This document shows positions 7,478-15,013 of a stretch of DNA of 64,000 nt, piece after piece. Below the pieces are notes generated by a model that ran no database searches, was not told the origin of the DNA, and saw only the letters and a program-made list of their open reading frames with translations. Position numbers and translations under genes: made by a program. The stretch's first letter is position 1. Each line of letters opens with the position of its first letter. The stretch comes from Croceibacterium_B sp963811255 (lineage in GTDB: Bacteria; Pseudomonadota; Alphaproteobacteria; Sphingomonadales; Sphingomonadaceae): assembly GCA_963811255.1 (NCBI GenBank), contig CAWEQI010000003.1, positions 558,001 to 622,000 of the forward strand, given 5' to 3'.

Positions 7478-8971
7478 ATGACCGCCCCGCTGCGCCTGTT
7501 CAACTCGCTCACTCGCGAGCTGGAGACCTTCCACCCGGTCCATCCGGATGAGGCGCGGGTCTATTCGTGCGGGCCGACGGTCTACAATTACCCGCACATC
7601 GGCAACATGCGCGCCTATGTCTTTGCCGACGTGCTCGGGCGGACGCTGAGCTGGAAGGGCTACAAGCTCACCCACGTGATCAACATCACCGACGTCGGCC
7701 ACCTGACCGACGATGCCGACGCGGGCGAGGACAAGCTGGAGAAGGCGGCGGCGGCGCAGAAGCAGTCAATCTGGGACATCGCTAAGCACTATACCGAGGC
7801 CTATTGGGCGGACGTGGCGGCGCTCAACATTCGCCAGCCGGCGCGGTGGACGATCGCCACCGAGTTCGTGCCGGCGATGATCGAGTTCGCCGAGCGGATC
7901 GCGCCCGAGCACTGCTACGAACTCGAAAGCGGGCTCTATTTCGACGTCTCGACGGTGGACGATTACGGGCGACTGGCTCGTTCCGCGACGGACGAGGGCG
8001 AAGGGCGGATCGAGGCGGTCGAAGGCAAGCATCATCCGGCGGACTTCGCCATCTGGCGCAAGACTCCGCCGGGCGAGAAACGGCAGATGGAATGGGACAG
8101 CCCTTGGGGCCGCGGCGCGCCGGGGTGGCACCTCGAATGCTCGGTGATGAGCGGTGAGCTGCTCGGCTTCCCGTTCGACATCCACACCGGCGGCATCGAT
8201 CATCGCGAGATCCACCACCCGAACGAGATCGCCCAGAACCAGGCGTTCTGCCACACCGACGGACTTGGTGAGCCGGCCAACAGCGGCGCGCGGATCTGGA
8301 TGCATAACAACTTCCTGGTCGAGCGCGGCGGGAAGATGGCCAAGAGCGCCGGCGAATTCCTCCGCCTGCCGTTGCTGGTCGAGAAAGGTTTCCATCCGCT
8401 CGCCTACCGCATGCTGTGCCTGCAGGCGCATTACCGCAGCGAACTGGAATTTTCGTGGGACGGCCTCGGCGCGGCGCTGACGCGCTTGAAGCGGCTGGTG
8501 ATGGCGGTGGAGGTGCTCAAGGCGCGGGTCGAGCATCCGGTCGCCGAGCCGGAGGGAGGCTGGACAAGTTTACACGCGCATGACGAGCTCGACGCGACAA
8601 TGCTGCCGTACCTCGCCCGGTTCGACGCCGCGGTGTCGGACGACCTCAACACGCCGGTGGCGCTGACGGTGCTCGAGGATCTGCTGGCGGTGAAGAAGGC
8701 CGATCCGCGCGAAAAGCTCGTCCTCGTCGCGGCGATGGACGCGGTGCTCGGGCTGAAGTTGACAACCCTGTCACGGTCCGACTTGCGCGTGCGGCCGAAG
8801 GATGCGGCCGTGAGCGGGCCGGAAATCGAGGCCGCGCTCGCCCGCCGCCAGGCCGCGCGGGCGGAGAAGGACTTCGCGGCCGCCGACGCGATCCGCGTCG
8901 AACTGGCGAGCCAGGGCGTAGAGGTGATGGATGGCGATCCGCTCGGGTGGGAGTGGCGGCTGGGTGCCTGA
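7478..8971 (+). CDS. cysS: Cysteinyl-tRNA synthetase
   Basis: 497 residues. Charges tRNA-Cys with cysteine in the cytoplasm; class I synthetase active as a monomer with a zinc that selects cysteine. Class I signatures are present: HIGN at 40-43 and KMAKS at 286-290, with the zinc-ligand Cys31 in VYSCGPT. The C-terminal anticodon-binding helices are complete. The ATG at 7478 gives the usual N-terminus. It is divergent from the monooxygenase gene (103-bp gap), and codons 23-32 are duplicated at 5696-5728. Confidence 0.97.
   Translation: MTAPLRLFNSLTRELETFHPVHPDEARVYSCGPTVYNYPHIGNMRAYVFADVLGRTLSWKGYKLTHVINITDVGHLTDDADAGEDKLEKAAAAQKQSIWDIAKHYTEAYWADVAALNIRQPARWTIATEFVPAMIEFAERIAPEHCYELESGLYFDVSTVDDYGRLARSATDEGEGRIEAVEGKHHPADFAIWRKTPPGEKRQMEWDSPWGRGAPGWHLECSVMSGELLGFPFDIHTGGIDHREIHHPNEIAQNQAFCHTDGLGEPANSGARIWMHNNFLVERGGKMAKSAGEFLRLPLLVEKGFHPLAYRMLCLQAHYRSELEFSWDGLGAALTRLKRLVMAVEVLKARVEHPVAEPEGGWTSLHAHDELDATMLPYLARFDAAVSDDLNTPVALTVLEDLLAVKKADPREKLVLVAAMDAVLGLKLTTLSRSDLRVRPKDAAVSGPEIEAALARRQAARAEKDFAAADAIRVELASQGVEVMDGDPLGWEWRLGA
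7544..7576 (+). repeat. 33-nt direct repeat (right copy, inside cysS)
   Basis: Partner of 5696-5728, 1.85 kb away in the same orientation. It encodes cysS residues 23-33 just before the HIGN motif. The interval between the copies contains the flavin monooxygenase gene and the first 22 codons of cysS. Confidence 0.7.
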
Positions 8972-8974
8972 GTT

Positions 8975-9078
8975 CCCCTCCCGCTTGCGGGAGGGGCTAG
9001 GGGTGGGCAAGAGAGCCGCGATGCCGTTGTTCGCCTGAATTCGTTCCCTCCCCCGACCCCTCCCGCAAGCGGGAGGGG
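8975..9078. repeat. REP-like palindrome pair (family A)
   Basis: Two GC-rich palindromic units face each other: CCCCTCCCGC-TTGCGGGAGGGG at 8975-8996 and CCCCTCCCGCAAGCGGGAGGGG ending at 9078, separated by about 60 nt containing GGGGTGGG and CCTCCCCCGACCCC motifs. The same arrangement recurs at 49121-49212 and a single unit at 23921-23943. This is the organisation of REP/BIME elements. It fills the gap between cysS and the next gene and supplies that gene's Shine-Dalgarno sequence. Confidence 0.8.
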
Positions 9079-9081
9079 AGT

Positions 9082-10002
9082 TTGACCATCGCCGTGCTTC
9101 CTGGCCGGATGCGCGCGCGGGTCGAGCCGCTGCTCCCGACGTGGGTCGAGGCGCGCTGGTGGGGCTCGCCGGCCGAACTGGTGGCGCTCGCGCCGCAAGC
9201 GGAGATCGGCTGGTTCGACCTGCACGAGAAGGAGGCGCCGCTGGCGGCGATCGCTTCCGCGCAGCGGCTGCGCTGGCTTAACACCGCCTACACCGGGGTC
9301 GACTGGATGCCGCTCGCCGACCTGGAGCGGCGCGGCGTGGCGCTGACCTGCGGCAAGGGCCTCACTGCGACTTCGGTCGCCGAGTTCGCGGTGATGACCA
9401 TGCTCGCCGTCGCAAAAGATTTTCCCGCGGTCGTCCGCGCGCAGGACCGGGGCGAATGGCTCGACGAGGCGCCGGGCACCCGCGAGCTGGCCGGGAGCAA
9501 GGCGCTGATCCTGGGGCAGGGCGCGATCGGGCAGGCGCTCGACCGGGCGCTGGGCGGCTTCGGCGTCGCGACCGAGCCCGTGCGGCGCAGTTCGGGCGAC
9601 GGCTGGAAGGCGCGGCTGGGGGCGTTCGACTGGGTCGTGCTCGCGCTCCCCGGCACGTCCGAGACGCGCGGCCTGATCGGCGCGGCCGAGCTGGCGGCGA
9701 TGAAGCGCGAGGCCGTTCTGATCAACTTCGCTCGCGCCGACATCGTCGACGAGACGGCGCTGATCGACGCGCTGCGCGACAAGCGCATTGCCGCCGCGGT
9801 GCTCGACGTGACCGATCCCGAGCCGCTGCCGTCCGGCCATCCGCTGTGGTCGCTCGGCAACGCGCACATCACGATGCACCTCTCGGGCATTCCCACCCCC
9901 GCCAGCCTGCAGCGCGCCGCCGAGCGCTTTGCGCGCAATTGCGAGCGGTTCCGCGCCGGCGAGCGGCTGGAGGCGCAGGTGGACCTGAAGCTCGGCTACT
10001 AA
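9082..10002 (+). CDS. D-isomer-specific 2-hydroxyacid dehydrogenase family protein
   Basis: 306 residues from a TTG start; GGGAGG at 9071-9076, part of the REP repeat, is at ideal spacing. The family oxidises D-2-hydroxyacids with NAD(P). The Rossmann motif GQGAIG is at 145-150 after a divergent catalytic-domain half. The catalytic triad pattern is visible: Arg in NFARADIVDE, Glu in DPEPLPSGHPLW and His in HITMHLSG. Similarity is to the broad phosphoglycerate-dehydrogenase-like group; no substrate can be assigned. It probably shares transcription with cysS or has its own promoter in the repeat. Confidence 0.85.
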   Translation: MTIAVLPGRMRARVEPLLPTWVEARWWGSPAELVALAPQAEIGWFDLHEKEAPLAAIASAQRLRWLNTAYTGVDWMPLADLERRGVALTCGKGLTATSVAEFAVMTMLAVAKDFPAVVRAQDRGEWLDEAPGTRELAGSKALILGQGAIGQALDRALGGFGVATEPVRRSSGDGWKARLGAFDWVVLALPGTSETRGLIGAAELAAMKREAVLINFARADIVDETALIDALRDKRIAAAVLDVTDPEPLPSGHPLWSLGNAHITMHLSGIPTPASLQRAAERFARNCERFRAGERLEAQVDLKLGY

Positions 10003-10004
10003 AT

Positions 10005-10138
10005 CCTCCCCGGGCCGGGGAGGGGGACCGCTCGCGCAGCGAGTGGTGGAGAGGGCTCTCGGCCAGCGCGGCGCTGCGATGCGAGCCCGCTCCGTCAGTC
10101 GCCTGCGGCGTCTGCCACCTCCCCGTCCCGGGGGAGGA
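10005..10138. repeat. REP-like repeat (family B)
   Basis: Non-coding element of about 134 nt bounded by CCTCCCCGGGCCGGGGAGGGGG and CACCTCCCCGTCCCGGGGGAGG, with inner complementary tracts (GACCGCTCGCGCAGCGAGTGG and CAGTCGCCTGCGGCG). It is a different sequence family from 8975-9078. It lies between convergent genes (dehydrogenase + and hypothetical -), where such hairpins often act as terminators or mRNA ends. Confidence 0.65.
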
Positions 10139-10164
10139 CGACCAAAAATTGCGCAGTCCCGACC

Positions 10165-10512
10165 CTATTCCTCGTCTAGCAGCAACAGCTCCACCTGCAC
10201 TTCCATCCGTGGGTCGGGACCGAGACGGTGGTCGACGGCCGTGACCGCGGCATCGGCGACGAGCTGCTTGGGAATCGCGAACTCGTGCTCGGGCAGGAAG
10301 GCGATGAAGCGCTCGGCCGCCGCGACCGCGTCGGCGCCGGCGAAGGCGAGGTCGAGCCGGTGGCGAGTGCCGGCGAAGGTTACGCTGGCCCAGCCTTTCT
10401 CCGAGTGGGCGACGAATTCGGCATGGCCGCCGGCGAGCGCCTGGAGTTCGGCGCGCAGGTGATCCGAAGCGTTGCGGCGGGCGGGGCGGGGCGAGACGCG
10501 GTCAACGAGCAT
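10165..10512 (-). CDS. Conserved-looking hypothetical protein, 115 aa
   Basis: Not recognised as a named family. The protein is soluble, with no signal peptide or membrane segment, acidic toward its C-terminus (LLLLDEE), and reads as a compact alpha/beta fold. The ATG has a good ribosome-binding site (GGAGGT, about 6 nt upstream) that lies within the 3' end of the upstream mini-HTH gene, and the two frames overlap by 11 bp, so translation is probably coupled. Its position downstream of a DNA-binding mini-protein and divergent from an S24 repressor suggests a role in that regulatory locus; this is inference only. Confidence 0.6.
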   Translation of the reverse strand: MLVDRVSPRPARRNASDHLRAELQALAGGHAEFVAHSEKGWASVTFAGTRHRLDLAFAGADAVAAAERFIAFLPEHEFAIPKQLVADAAVTAVDHRLGPDPRMEVQVELLLLDEE

Positions 10513-10690
10513 GAACTACCTCCGCGTATGTGTTCATGAAATGTTCCACCCGTTGTTCCGTTTTCGGGCGCGGCGTGCGGCCCCGCCGCAAGTCGAACAC
10601 GAACTGCGGATCGTTGACCGCGAGGCGCCCGAAGCGGGTCTGCGGCATCTTGGTTTGGCGCATGAATTCGTCGATCTTGCGAATGAGCAT
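10502..10690 (-). CDS. Mini helix-turn-helix-like protein, 62 aa
   Basis: A short basic protein whose central part (FGRLAVNDPQFVFDLRRGR, then PKTEQRVEHFM) resembles the compact helix-turn-helix proteins widespread in alphaproteobacteria. The ATG at 10688-10690 has a perfect AGGAGG seven bases upstream. It is first in a two-gene unit with the 115-aa protein and divergent from the S24 repressor; the 115-bp divergent region carries operator-like dyads. A small transcriptional regulator is the likely role; the family name is not known to me. Confidence 0.7.
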   Translation of the reverse strand: MLIRKIDEFMRQTKMPQTRFGRLAVNDPQFVFDLRRGRTPRPKTEQRVEHFMNTYAEVVHAR

Positions 10691-10743
10691 GGGCGACCTC
10701 CTGACTCTCTCCCAACTCGATGGCCTGACGGTCGCGCGGGAAA

Positions 10744-10789
10744 TCCTACTTGTCTAGGAAAAATCCTTCGTATAGGATATTTTGTAGGA
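10744..10789. promoter_or_regulatory. Operator-like dyad cluster between mini-HTH and S24 genes
   Basis: Three related sites in 46 bp: TCCTA-N6-TAGGA at 10744-10759, ATCCT-N6-AGGAT at 10763-10778, and a half-site TAGGA at 10785-10789. The last ends 16 bp before the repressor ATG. The AT-rich composition and central position between divergent genes fit autoregulation by the S24 repressor with control of the opposite transcript, as in lambdoid switches. No binding data exist. Confidence 0.6.
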
Positions 10790-10805
10790 AACGCAGGAGA
10801 GCGCG

Positions 10806-11432
10806 ATGGATCCGCGCGAGAGATTGGCCGAACTGGCGCGAGAGCGGGCTGCGAGCCTGGCCAAACTTTCGCGCATGATCGGCCGAAATGGCAGCTATCT
10901 TCAACAATATATCAGCAAGGGCAGCCCGCGGAAGTTGGAGGAGCAGGATCGCCGGCGGCTGGCCGAGTTCTTCGGCGTCGGCGAGTCGGAGCTGGGCGCG
11001 CCGGAGGAAAAATCGTCCGGCGCTCGCGGCGACTGGATCGAGGTTCCGCGCCTGTCGCTCGAGGTCTCGGCCGGTCCTGGGGCAACGGCGGCGGAGGAAA
11101 TCCCCGTCGATGCTTTCCGCTTCAGCCGCCGCTGGCTGCGCGAGAACGGGCTGGAGCCGGCGCAGCTGTCGGCGATCCGGGTGATGGGCGATTCGATGGA
11201 CCCGCTGCTGCGCGACGGCGACGAGATCCTGGTCGATCGCACTCCGCGCCCGTTCCGCGAAGGCGTCCACGTCGTCCGCCTGGGCGAGGCGCTGCACGTC
11301 AAGCTGCTCCAGGCCGTGCCCCCGGACCGCCTGCGCCTGATCAGCAAGAACGCCGCCTACGAGCCCGTGGAAGTGGCGATGAGCGATGTCGATGTGGTCG
11401 GGCGGGTGGTGTGGAAGGGCGGGCGTCTATAG
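10806..11432 (+). CDS. S24 (LexA/CI-like) transcriptional repressor-protease
   Basis: 208 residues: an N-terminal helix-turn-helix at about 8-60 (RMIGRNGSYLQQYI) and a C-terminal S24 peptidase domain with catalytic Ser130 in MGDSMDP and Lys166 in HVKLL. CI/LexA-like repressors bind operators as dimers and inactivate themselves on DNA damage by cleaving an Ala-Gly or Cys-Gly bond; here SAG at 88-90 is a candidate, but the site is not certain. The gene is divergent from the mini-HTH unit and its 3' end overlaps the foreign gene at 11427 by 6 bp. No phage structural genes are nearby. Confidence 0.88.
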   Translation: MDPRERLAELARERAASLAKLSRMIGRNGSYLQQYISKGSPRKLEEQDRRRLAEFFGVGESELGAPEEKSSGARGDWIEVPRLSLEVSAGPGATAAEEIPVDAFRFSRRWLRENGLEPAQLSAIRVMGDSMDPLLRDGDEILVDRTPRPFREGVHVVRLGEALHVKLLQAVPPDRLRLISKNAAYEPVEVAMSDVDVVGRVVWKGGRL

Positions 11433-12482
11433 TCGCCTTATCTCACCAATAATGTCGGCGTCGGTAATGTGCGGCATTTCACCGCGTAGTCCGGTAGCCA
11501 ATCTCACTCGCGTGAGCAATTCACCTATGCGCTCAAGAAGCTCCCAAGCATAGGTAAGGCCATCGACACTCTCAACAAGGTATTCTCGATAGCCTTCTAG
11601 CGCAGACTTTATTGCGTCCTCGTTGTCGGAACTGAACCGAAGGTCTGCCGCGTTGTCTTGCCAAAGGGTTCCATCGCGAGCCAACACAGGATAGTGGAGG
11701 CTCGGGGCGCTCGCTGATGGCCCAACTTTCACAGCGCGAACCTCACAGAAGTGAAATGTTTGAGATCGCCCGACGGGAGCAACGTGGGTAATATTATTCC
11801 GCAACATTGAGAACCTTCCGAGCCAACTATCGTCTCTGCCGGCTTCCAGCAGCTCTTGCGCCAGTTCATGGGAATGATCCCTAGCGTTTTTGCGGAACGA
11901 CGAAAATCGCGTGATTGGCGCCTTCTCGTTCAGCACAAATCGCCAGACAATCTCCGAGATAACGTCGCGGAAGGAAGCTGTGTCAGCAACGAAGGCGTGA
12001 ATAGCAGCGTCGATTTCTCCCATATAGCTATTGCTGAAGAGCCGATTGTATTTCTGTTCGCCTGCCCAACTTTCTCTTAGACAACCATTGTAGGCGTTGC
12101 TGAGCTGTCGCAGACGTATGTTGAGCAGGTCTAGATATGTGACGCATTTTGAGGCGATTTTGACTACCTCGCCATTGCCGTCTCGGCTGGCCAGATGCCT
12201 TATCTCGGCCCACGCTTGTCTCTCATCCATCAAGCGAAAGCCGTGCTTCGGGAAGAAACTTTGCCAGCCAGGGGCAATTAGGCCGTCCAATGAGGGACCG
12301 CGGAGGAATTCTACGCCTATTGGGGGCAAACCAAATCGCCTCAATACAGCATAAAGTTGAGCATAATTGGGCGTGGCAAATTCTAGCAGACGTTGAGCGC
12401 CGCTGGTTTGGATGAAAACCTTATCGACTCCCGCGTCGACAGCTCGGAGTCCTCCAATTAAGTGGATAAGCCGTGGCGGCAT
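11427..12482 (-). CDS. Hypothetical protein with HEPN-like RNxxxH motif (foreign composition)
   Basis: About 351 residues from the ATG at 12482, chosen for the GAAAGA upstream; a TTG at 12512 would add ten residues. Not assigned to a named family. The G+C content is visibly lower than in the neighbours (roughly half), and AT-ending codons are frequent, indicating recent acquisition. The C-terminal half is helical and contains RNNITH at 228-233, the Rx4H catalytic pattern of HEPN ribonucleases, with FRDVISEIVWRFV helices before it. This could make it an abortive-infection or toxin-type RNase, but the motif is short and no antitoxin gene adjoins. It lies between a phage-like repressor and metabolic genes. 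Confidence 0.5.
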   Translation of the reverse strand: MPPRLIHLIGGLRAVDAGVDKVFIQTSGAQRLLEFATPNYAQLYAVLRRFGLPPIGVEFLRGPSLDGLIAPGWQSFFPKHGFRLMDERQAWAEIRHLASRDGNGEVVKIASKCVTYLDLLNIRLRQLSNAYNGCLRESWAGEQKYNRLFSNSYMGEIDAAIHAFVADTASFRDVISEIVWRFVLNEKAPITRFSSFRKNARDHSHELAQELLEAGRDDSWLGRFSMLRNNITHVAPVGRSQTFHFCEVRAVKVGPSASAPSLHYPVLARDGTLWQDNAADLRFSSDNEDAIKSALEGYREYLVESVDGLTYAWELLERIGELLTRVRLATGLRGEMPHITDADIIGEIRRL

Positions 12483-12601
12483 CGGTCTTTCAGAATTGGC
12501 GTTCTCAACCAAGGCGAGTGCGCTCCCACTCTCAAGGATCGTTCATCGAAGCTGCCACTCGTCAACTTGTAATGTACGATCATGCTCGCCACTAGCTGTT
12601 C

Positions 12602-13271
12602 ATGACCACCGAATCCCCCCTCCGCGCCGCGATCATTCCGGTGACGCCGTTCGTGCAGAACTGCTCGCTGGTGTGGTGTAGCAAGACGATGCGCGGGGCG
12701 CTGGTCGATCCGGGGGGCGATCTCGACAAGCTCAAGGGCGCGGCCGAGCGGGCGGGGGTCACGCTGGAGAAAATCCTCCTGACCCACGGCCATGCCGACC
12801 ATTGCGGGCAGGCGGGGATGCTCGCCGCCGAGCTCGGCCTGCCGATCGAGGGGCCGCACGAGGCCGACCGCTTCTGGATCAGCCGGCTCGACGAGGACGG
12901 CCCGCGCTTCGGGATCGCAGACCCAAGTGTTCGAGCCGACGCGGTGGCTGGAGGACGGCGACACCGTCGGCTTCGGCGAAGTCGAGCTGGAGGTGATCCA
13001 CTGCCCCGGCCACACCCCGGGCCACGTGGTGTTCTTCCACCGCCCGACGCATTTCGCCTTCGTCGGCGACGTGCTGTTCGAAGGCTCGATCGGCCGCACC
13101 GATTTCCCGATGGGCAACCACCAGGACCTGCTCGATTCGATCACCCAGAAGCTGTGGCCGCTCGGCGACGAGGTCACTTTCGTCCCCGGCCACGGCCGCC
13201 CGAGCACCTTCGGCCGCGAGCGCGAGAGCAATCCGTTCGTGAGCGATGCGGCGATGGCGGCCGAGCGCTGA
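12602..13271 (+). pseudogene. Metallo-beta-lactamase-fold hydrolase, frameshifted
   Basis: Two frames together make one complete glyoxalase II-like MBL protein of about 222 residues. The first frame gives the N-terminus and the metal motif THGHADHCG; the second gives CPGHTPGHV, FVGDVLFEGSIGRTD and VPGHGRPST, the remaining metal ligands. The phase change is at the CCC run 12922-12924; removing one C joins them as ADQVFEP. Such proteins hydrolyse thioesters or related bonds in the cytoplasm with two metal ions. If the extra base is a sequence error the gene is intact and functional; if real, the product is truncated after about 110 residues. The stop overlaps the next start by one base. Confidence 0.8.
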
Positions 13272-13685
13272 TGGCGGAACCGGCGGAGATAGCCGGTCGC
13301 TTCCAGGAGGCGTGGAACGCGCACGACATGGACGCTTTCGGCCGCCTGTTCCACGCCGATGCCTCGTTTGTGAACCGCTTCGGCACCTACTGGCGTGGCG
13401 TGCAAGCGATCGTCGCCGGGCACGAGCGAATTCATGCGACGGTCTATCGCGATTCGACGCTCGAGAACGAAGTTGCCGACGTCGATGCGCTTCTCCGACG
13501 AAGCGGCAATCCTTCACATCTGGTCGCGCCTCAACGCAGGAGAGGCGCATCCCGCCGGTCCGCACCCGACCGATACACTGATCCTCGCCGTCGTCACCCG
13601 GCGCGAGGGCGAGTGGCGGATTCAGGCGCTGGAAAACGTCACGCTGGTCGATCCGCTGACGGGGGTGCCGCGGCTGCGGTCGTGA
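13271..13685 (+). pseudogene. SnoaL-like/SgcJ-type NTF2-fold protein, frameshifted
   Basis: Starts at ATG 13271 in TGATG overlap with the MBL gene. The first frame gives the typical EAWNAHDMDAFGRLFHADASF opening of the SgcJ/EcaC NTF2-like group; the family pattern resumes in the +1 frame from about 13485 (RFSDEAAILHIWSRL to LRS) and stops at 13685. Together they give about 137 residues, the normal size. NTF2-fold proteins of this group are small cone-shaped enzymes or ligand binders with unassigned reactions. It shares the extra-base pattern with the MBL gene just upstream. The 3' end overlaps the convergent Rieske gene by 47 bp. Confidence 0.75.
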
Positions 13686-14637
13686 GCGGGCGCGGCGGCT
13701 CGGCGCTACTGCCCTTGTAGCGCTCGAAATAGAGCTTGCGAAAGGCCAGCGTGGGCGCGTCGGTGCGAACCGATTTCTCCTGCGCTGCGGGCGGCACTTC
13801 GGCCGGCTGGGAACTTTCGAGGATCGCCTTGTCCTCGTCGGCGATCTTGCGGTTCGAGCGGCGGAAGTAGAAATCGAAGCCGCGCCAGCGGGCGAAGTTG
13901 CGGATGGTGATGATGGTCAGCAGCGTGTGGCTGTCGTCGACCGGCAGGCAGATCGCGATGAACCGGAACAGCCGCCCGGCGGGATCGATGAACAACTCCA
14001 TCGCGTTGGGCGCGCGAAAGTCGAGCCGCGCCTGGCGTTCGCGCCCTTCCATCGTGTTTTCGACCTTGGCGCCGTATACGGTTTCAGTCCACGAGACGTC
14101 CATCCGTCCGCCGACGTGACGGCTGACGAAGCGGCCGATGGTCGCCTTGTGGACGAACGGAAGGTGCGGCGAATCGAGCATGTTCTCCATCGCCCGCGTC
14201 CAGTGTGTGCGCCACAGCGAGGATTGCGCGCACAGCACCACGTTCGGCTGCAGCAGGCTCTCGCTCGGCTGCGGTTCGTCGGTCGGCTCGAAGCCGGTGT
14301 AGAGCCACAGCAGGCCCGCCACTTCCCGCAGCGGCAGCGCGGTGGCGCCGAGCTGGTCGCGCTTGGCGTCGGGGTTCCACGGCACGTGGACGTTGCGCCC
14401 CTCGCCGTCGAACCGCCAGCCGTGGAACGGGCATTCGACCACGCCGTCGCACAGCCGCCCGAGCGACAGCGCCACGCCTCGATGGGGACAGCGGTCGATC
14501 AGCGCTGAAGCAGTGCCCTGCGCGTCGCGGAACAGCACGATCCGCTCGCCGGCGACTTGCAGCGGCATCAGCCGGCCGGGCGCGAGATCGCCGCCGAGGC
14601 CGACGATGGTCCACAGGTTGGCAAATCCGGAGAACAT
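13639..14637 (-). CDS. Rieske non-heme iron oxygenase, alpha-subunit-like
   Basis: 332 residues from the ATG at 14635-14637 (MFSGFANLW). Rieske [2Fe-2S] ligands are Cys50-x-His52 and Cys69-x2-His72. The catalytic mononuclear iron site shows NMLDSPHLPFVH with Asp155, His158 and His163. This is the domain order of Rieske oxygenases (vanillate demethylase/choline monooxygenase-like), which hydroxylate or demethylate aromatic or other ligands using electrons from a separate reductase. No reductase gene is adjacent. The last 20 residues are Ala/Pro-rich and overlap the SnoaL gene, so the true end may be less conserved. Substrate unknown. Confidence 0.85.
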   Translation of the reverse strand: MFSGFANLWTIVGLGGDLAPGRLMPLQVAGERIVLFRDAQGTASALIDRCPHRGVALSLGRLCDGVVECPFHGWRFDGEGRNVHVPWNPDAKRDQLGATALPLREVAGLLWLYTGFEPTDEPQPSESLLQPNVVLCAQSSLWRTHWTRAMENMLDSPHLPFVHKATIGRFVSRHVGGRMDVSWTETVYGAKVENTMEGRERQARLDFRAPNAMELFIDPAGRLFRFIAICLPVDDSHTLLTIITIRNFARWRGFDFYFRRSNRKIADEDKAILESSQPAEVPPAAQEKSVRTDAPTLAFRKLYFERYKGSSAEPPRPLTTAAAAPPSADRPA

Positions 14638-14808
14638 CCTTGCCGAACGTCTAGCGGGCGGACTGCTTGCAACGCCAGCGAATTTCGCTATAGGGCGCGC
14701 CTTCACCGCATGGCTGGCCTGGTGCCGCCGCGCTTGCGCGGCTCGGGGGCTTGGCTTAGGGCGGATCACGAAATTGCGATTTAGAGAGATCAAGGAACAG
14801 GTGCCGCC

Positions 14809-14988
14809 ATGGCTGTCCCGAAGAGAAAAGTATCGCCGCATCGCCGGGGCAACCGCCGCTCGCACGATGCCCTGAAGGTCGAAGCGTTCCACGAATGCGG
14901 CAACTGCGGCGAATTGAAGCGGCCGCACAACCTGTGCCCGCACTGCGGGTTCTACAACGGACGAGAGATCGTCTCCGTCGGGCTCTAA
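14809..14988 (+). CDS. rpmF: 50S ribosomal protein L32
   Basis: 59 residues beginning MAVPKRKVSPHRRGNRRSHD, the classical L32 N-terminus. Four cysteines (30, 33, 43, 46) form the zinc-ribbon version of the protein. It is followed 25 bp later by plsX, the conserved bacterial rpmF-plsX-fabH arrangement linking ribosome and fatty-acid synthesis. The ribosome-binding site is AAGGA at 14792-14796. Confidence 0.97.
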   Translation: MAVPKRKVSPHRRGNRRSHDALKVEAFHECGNCGELKRPHNLCPHCGFYNGREIVSVGL

Positions 14989-15013
14989 GCCCCACACGAA
15001 GGGGGACGGACGC

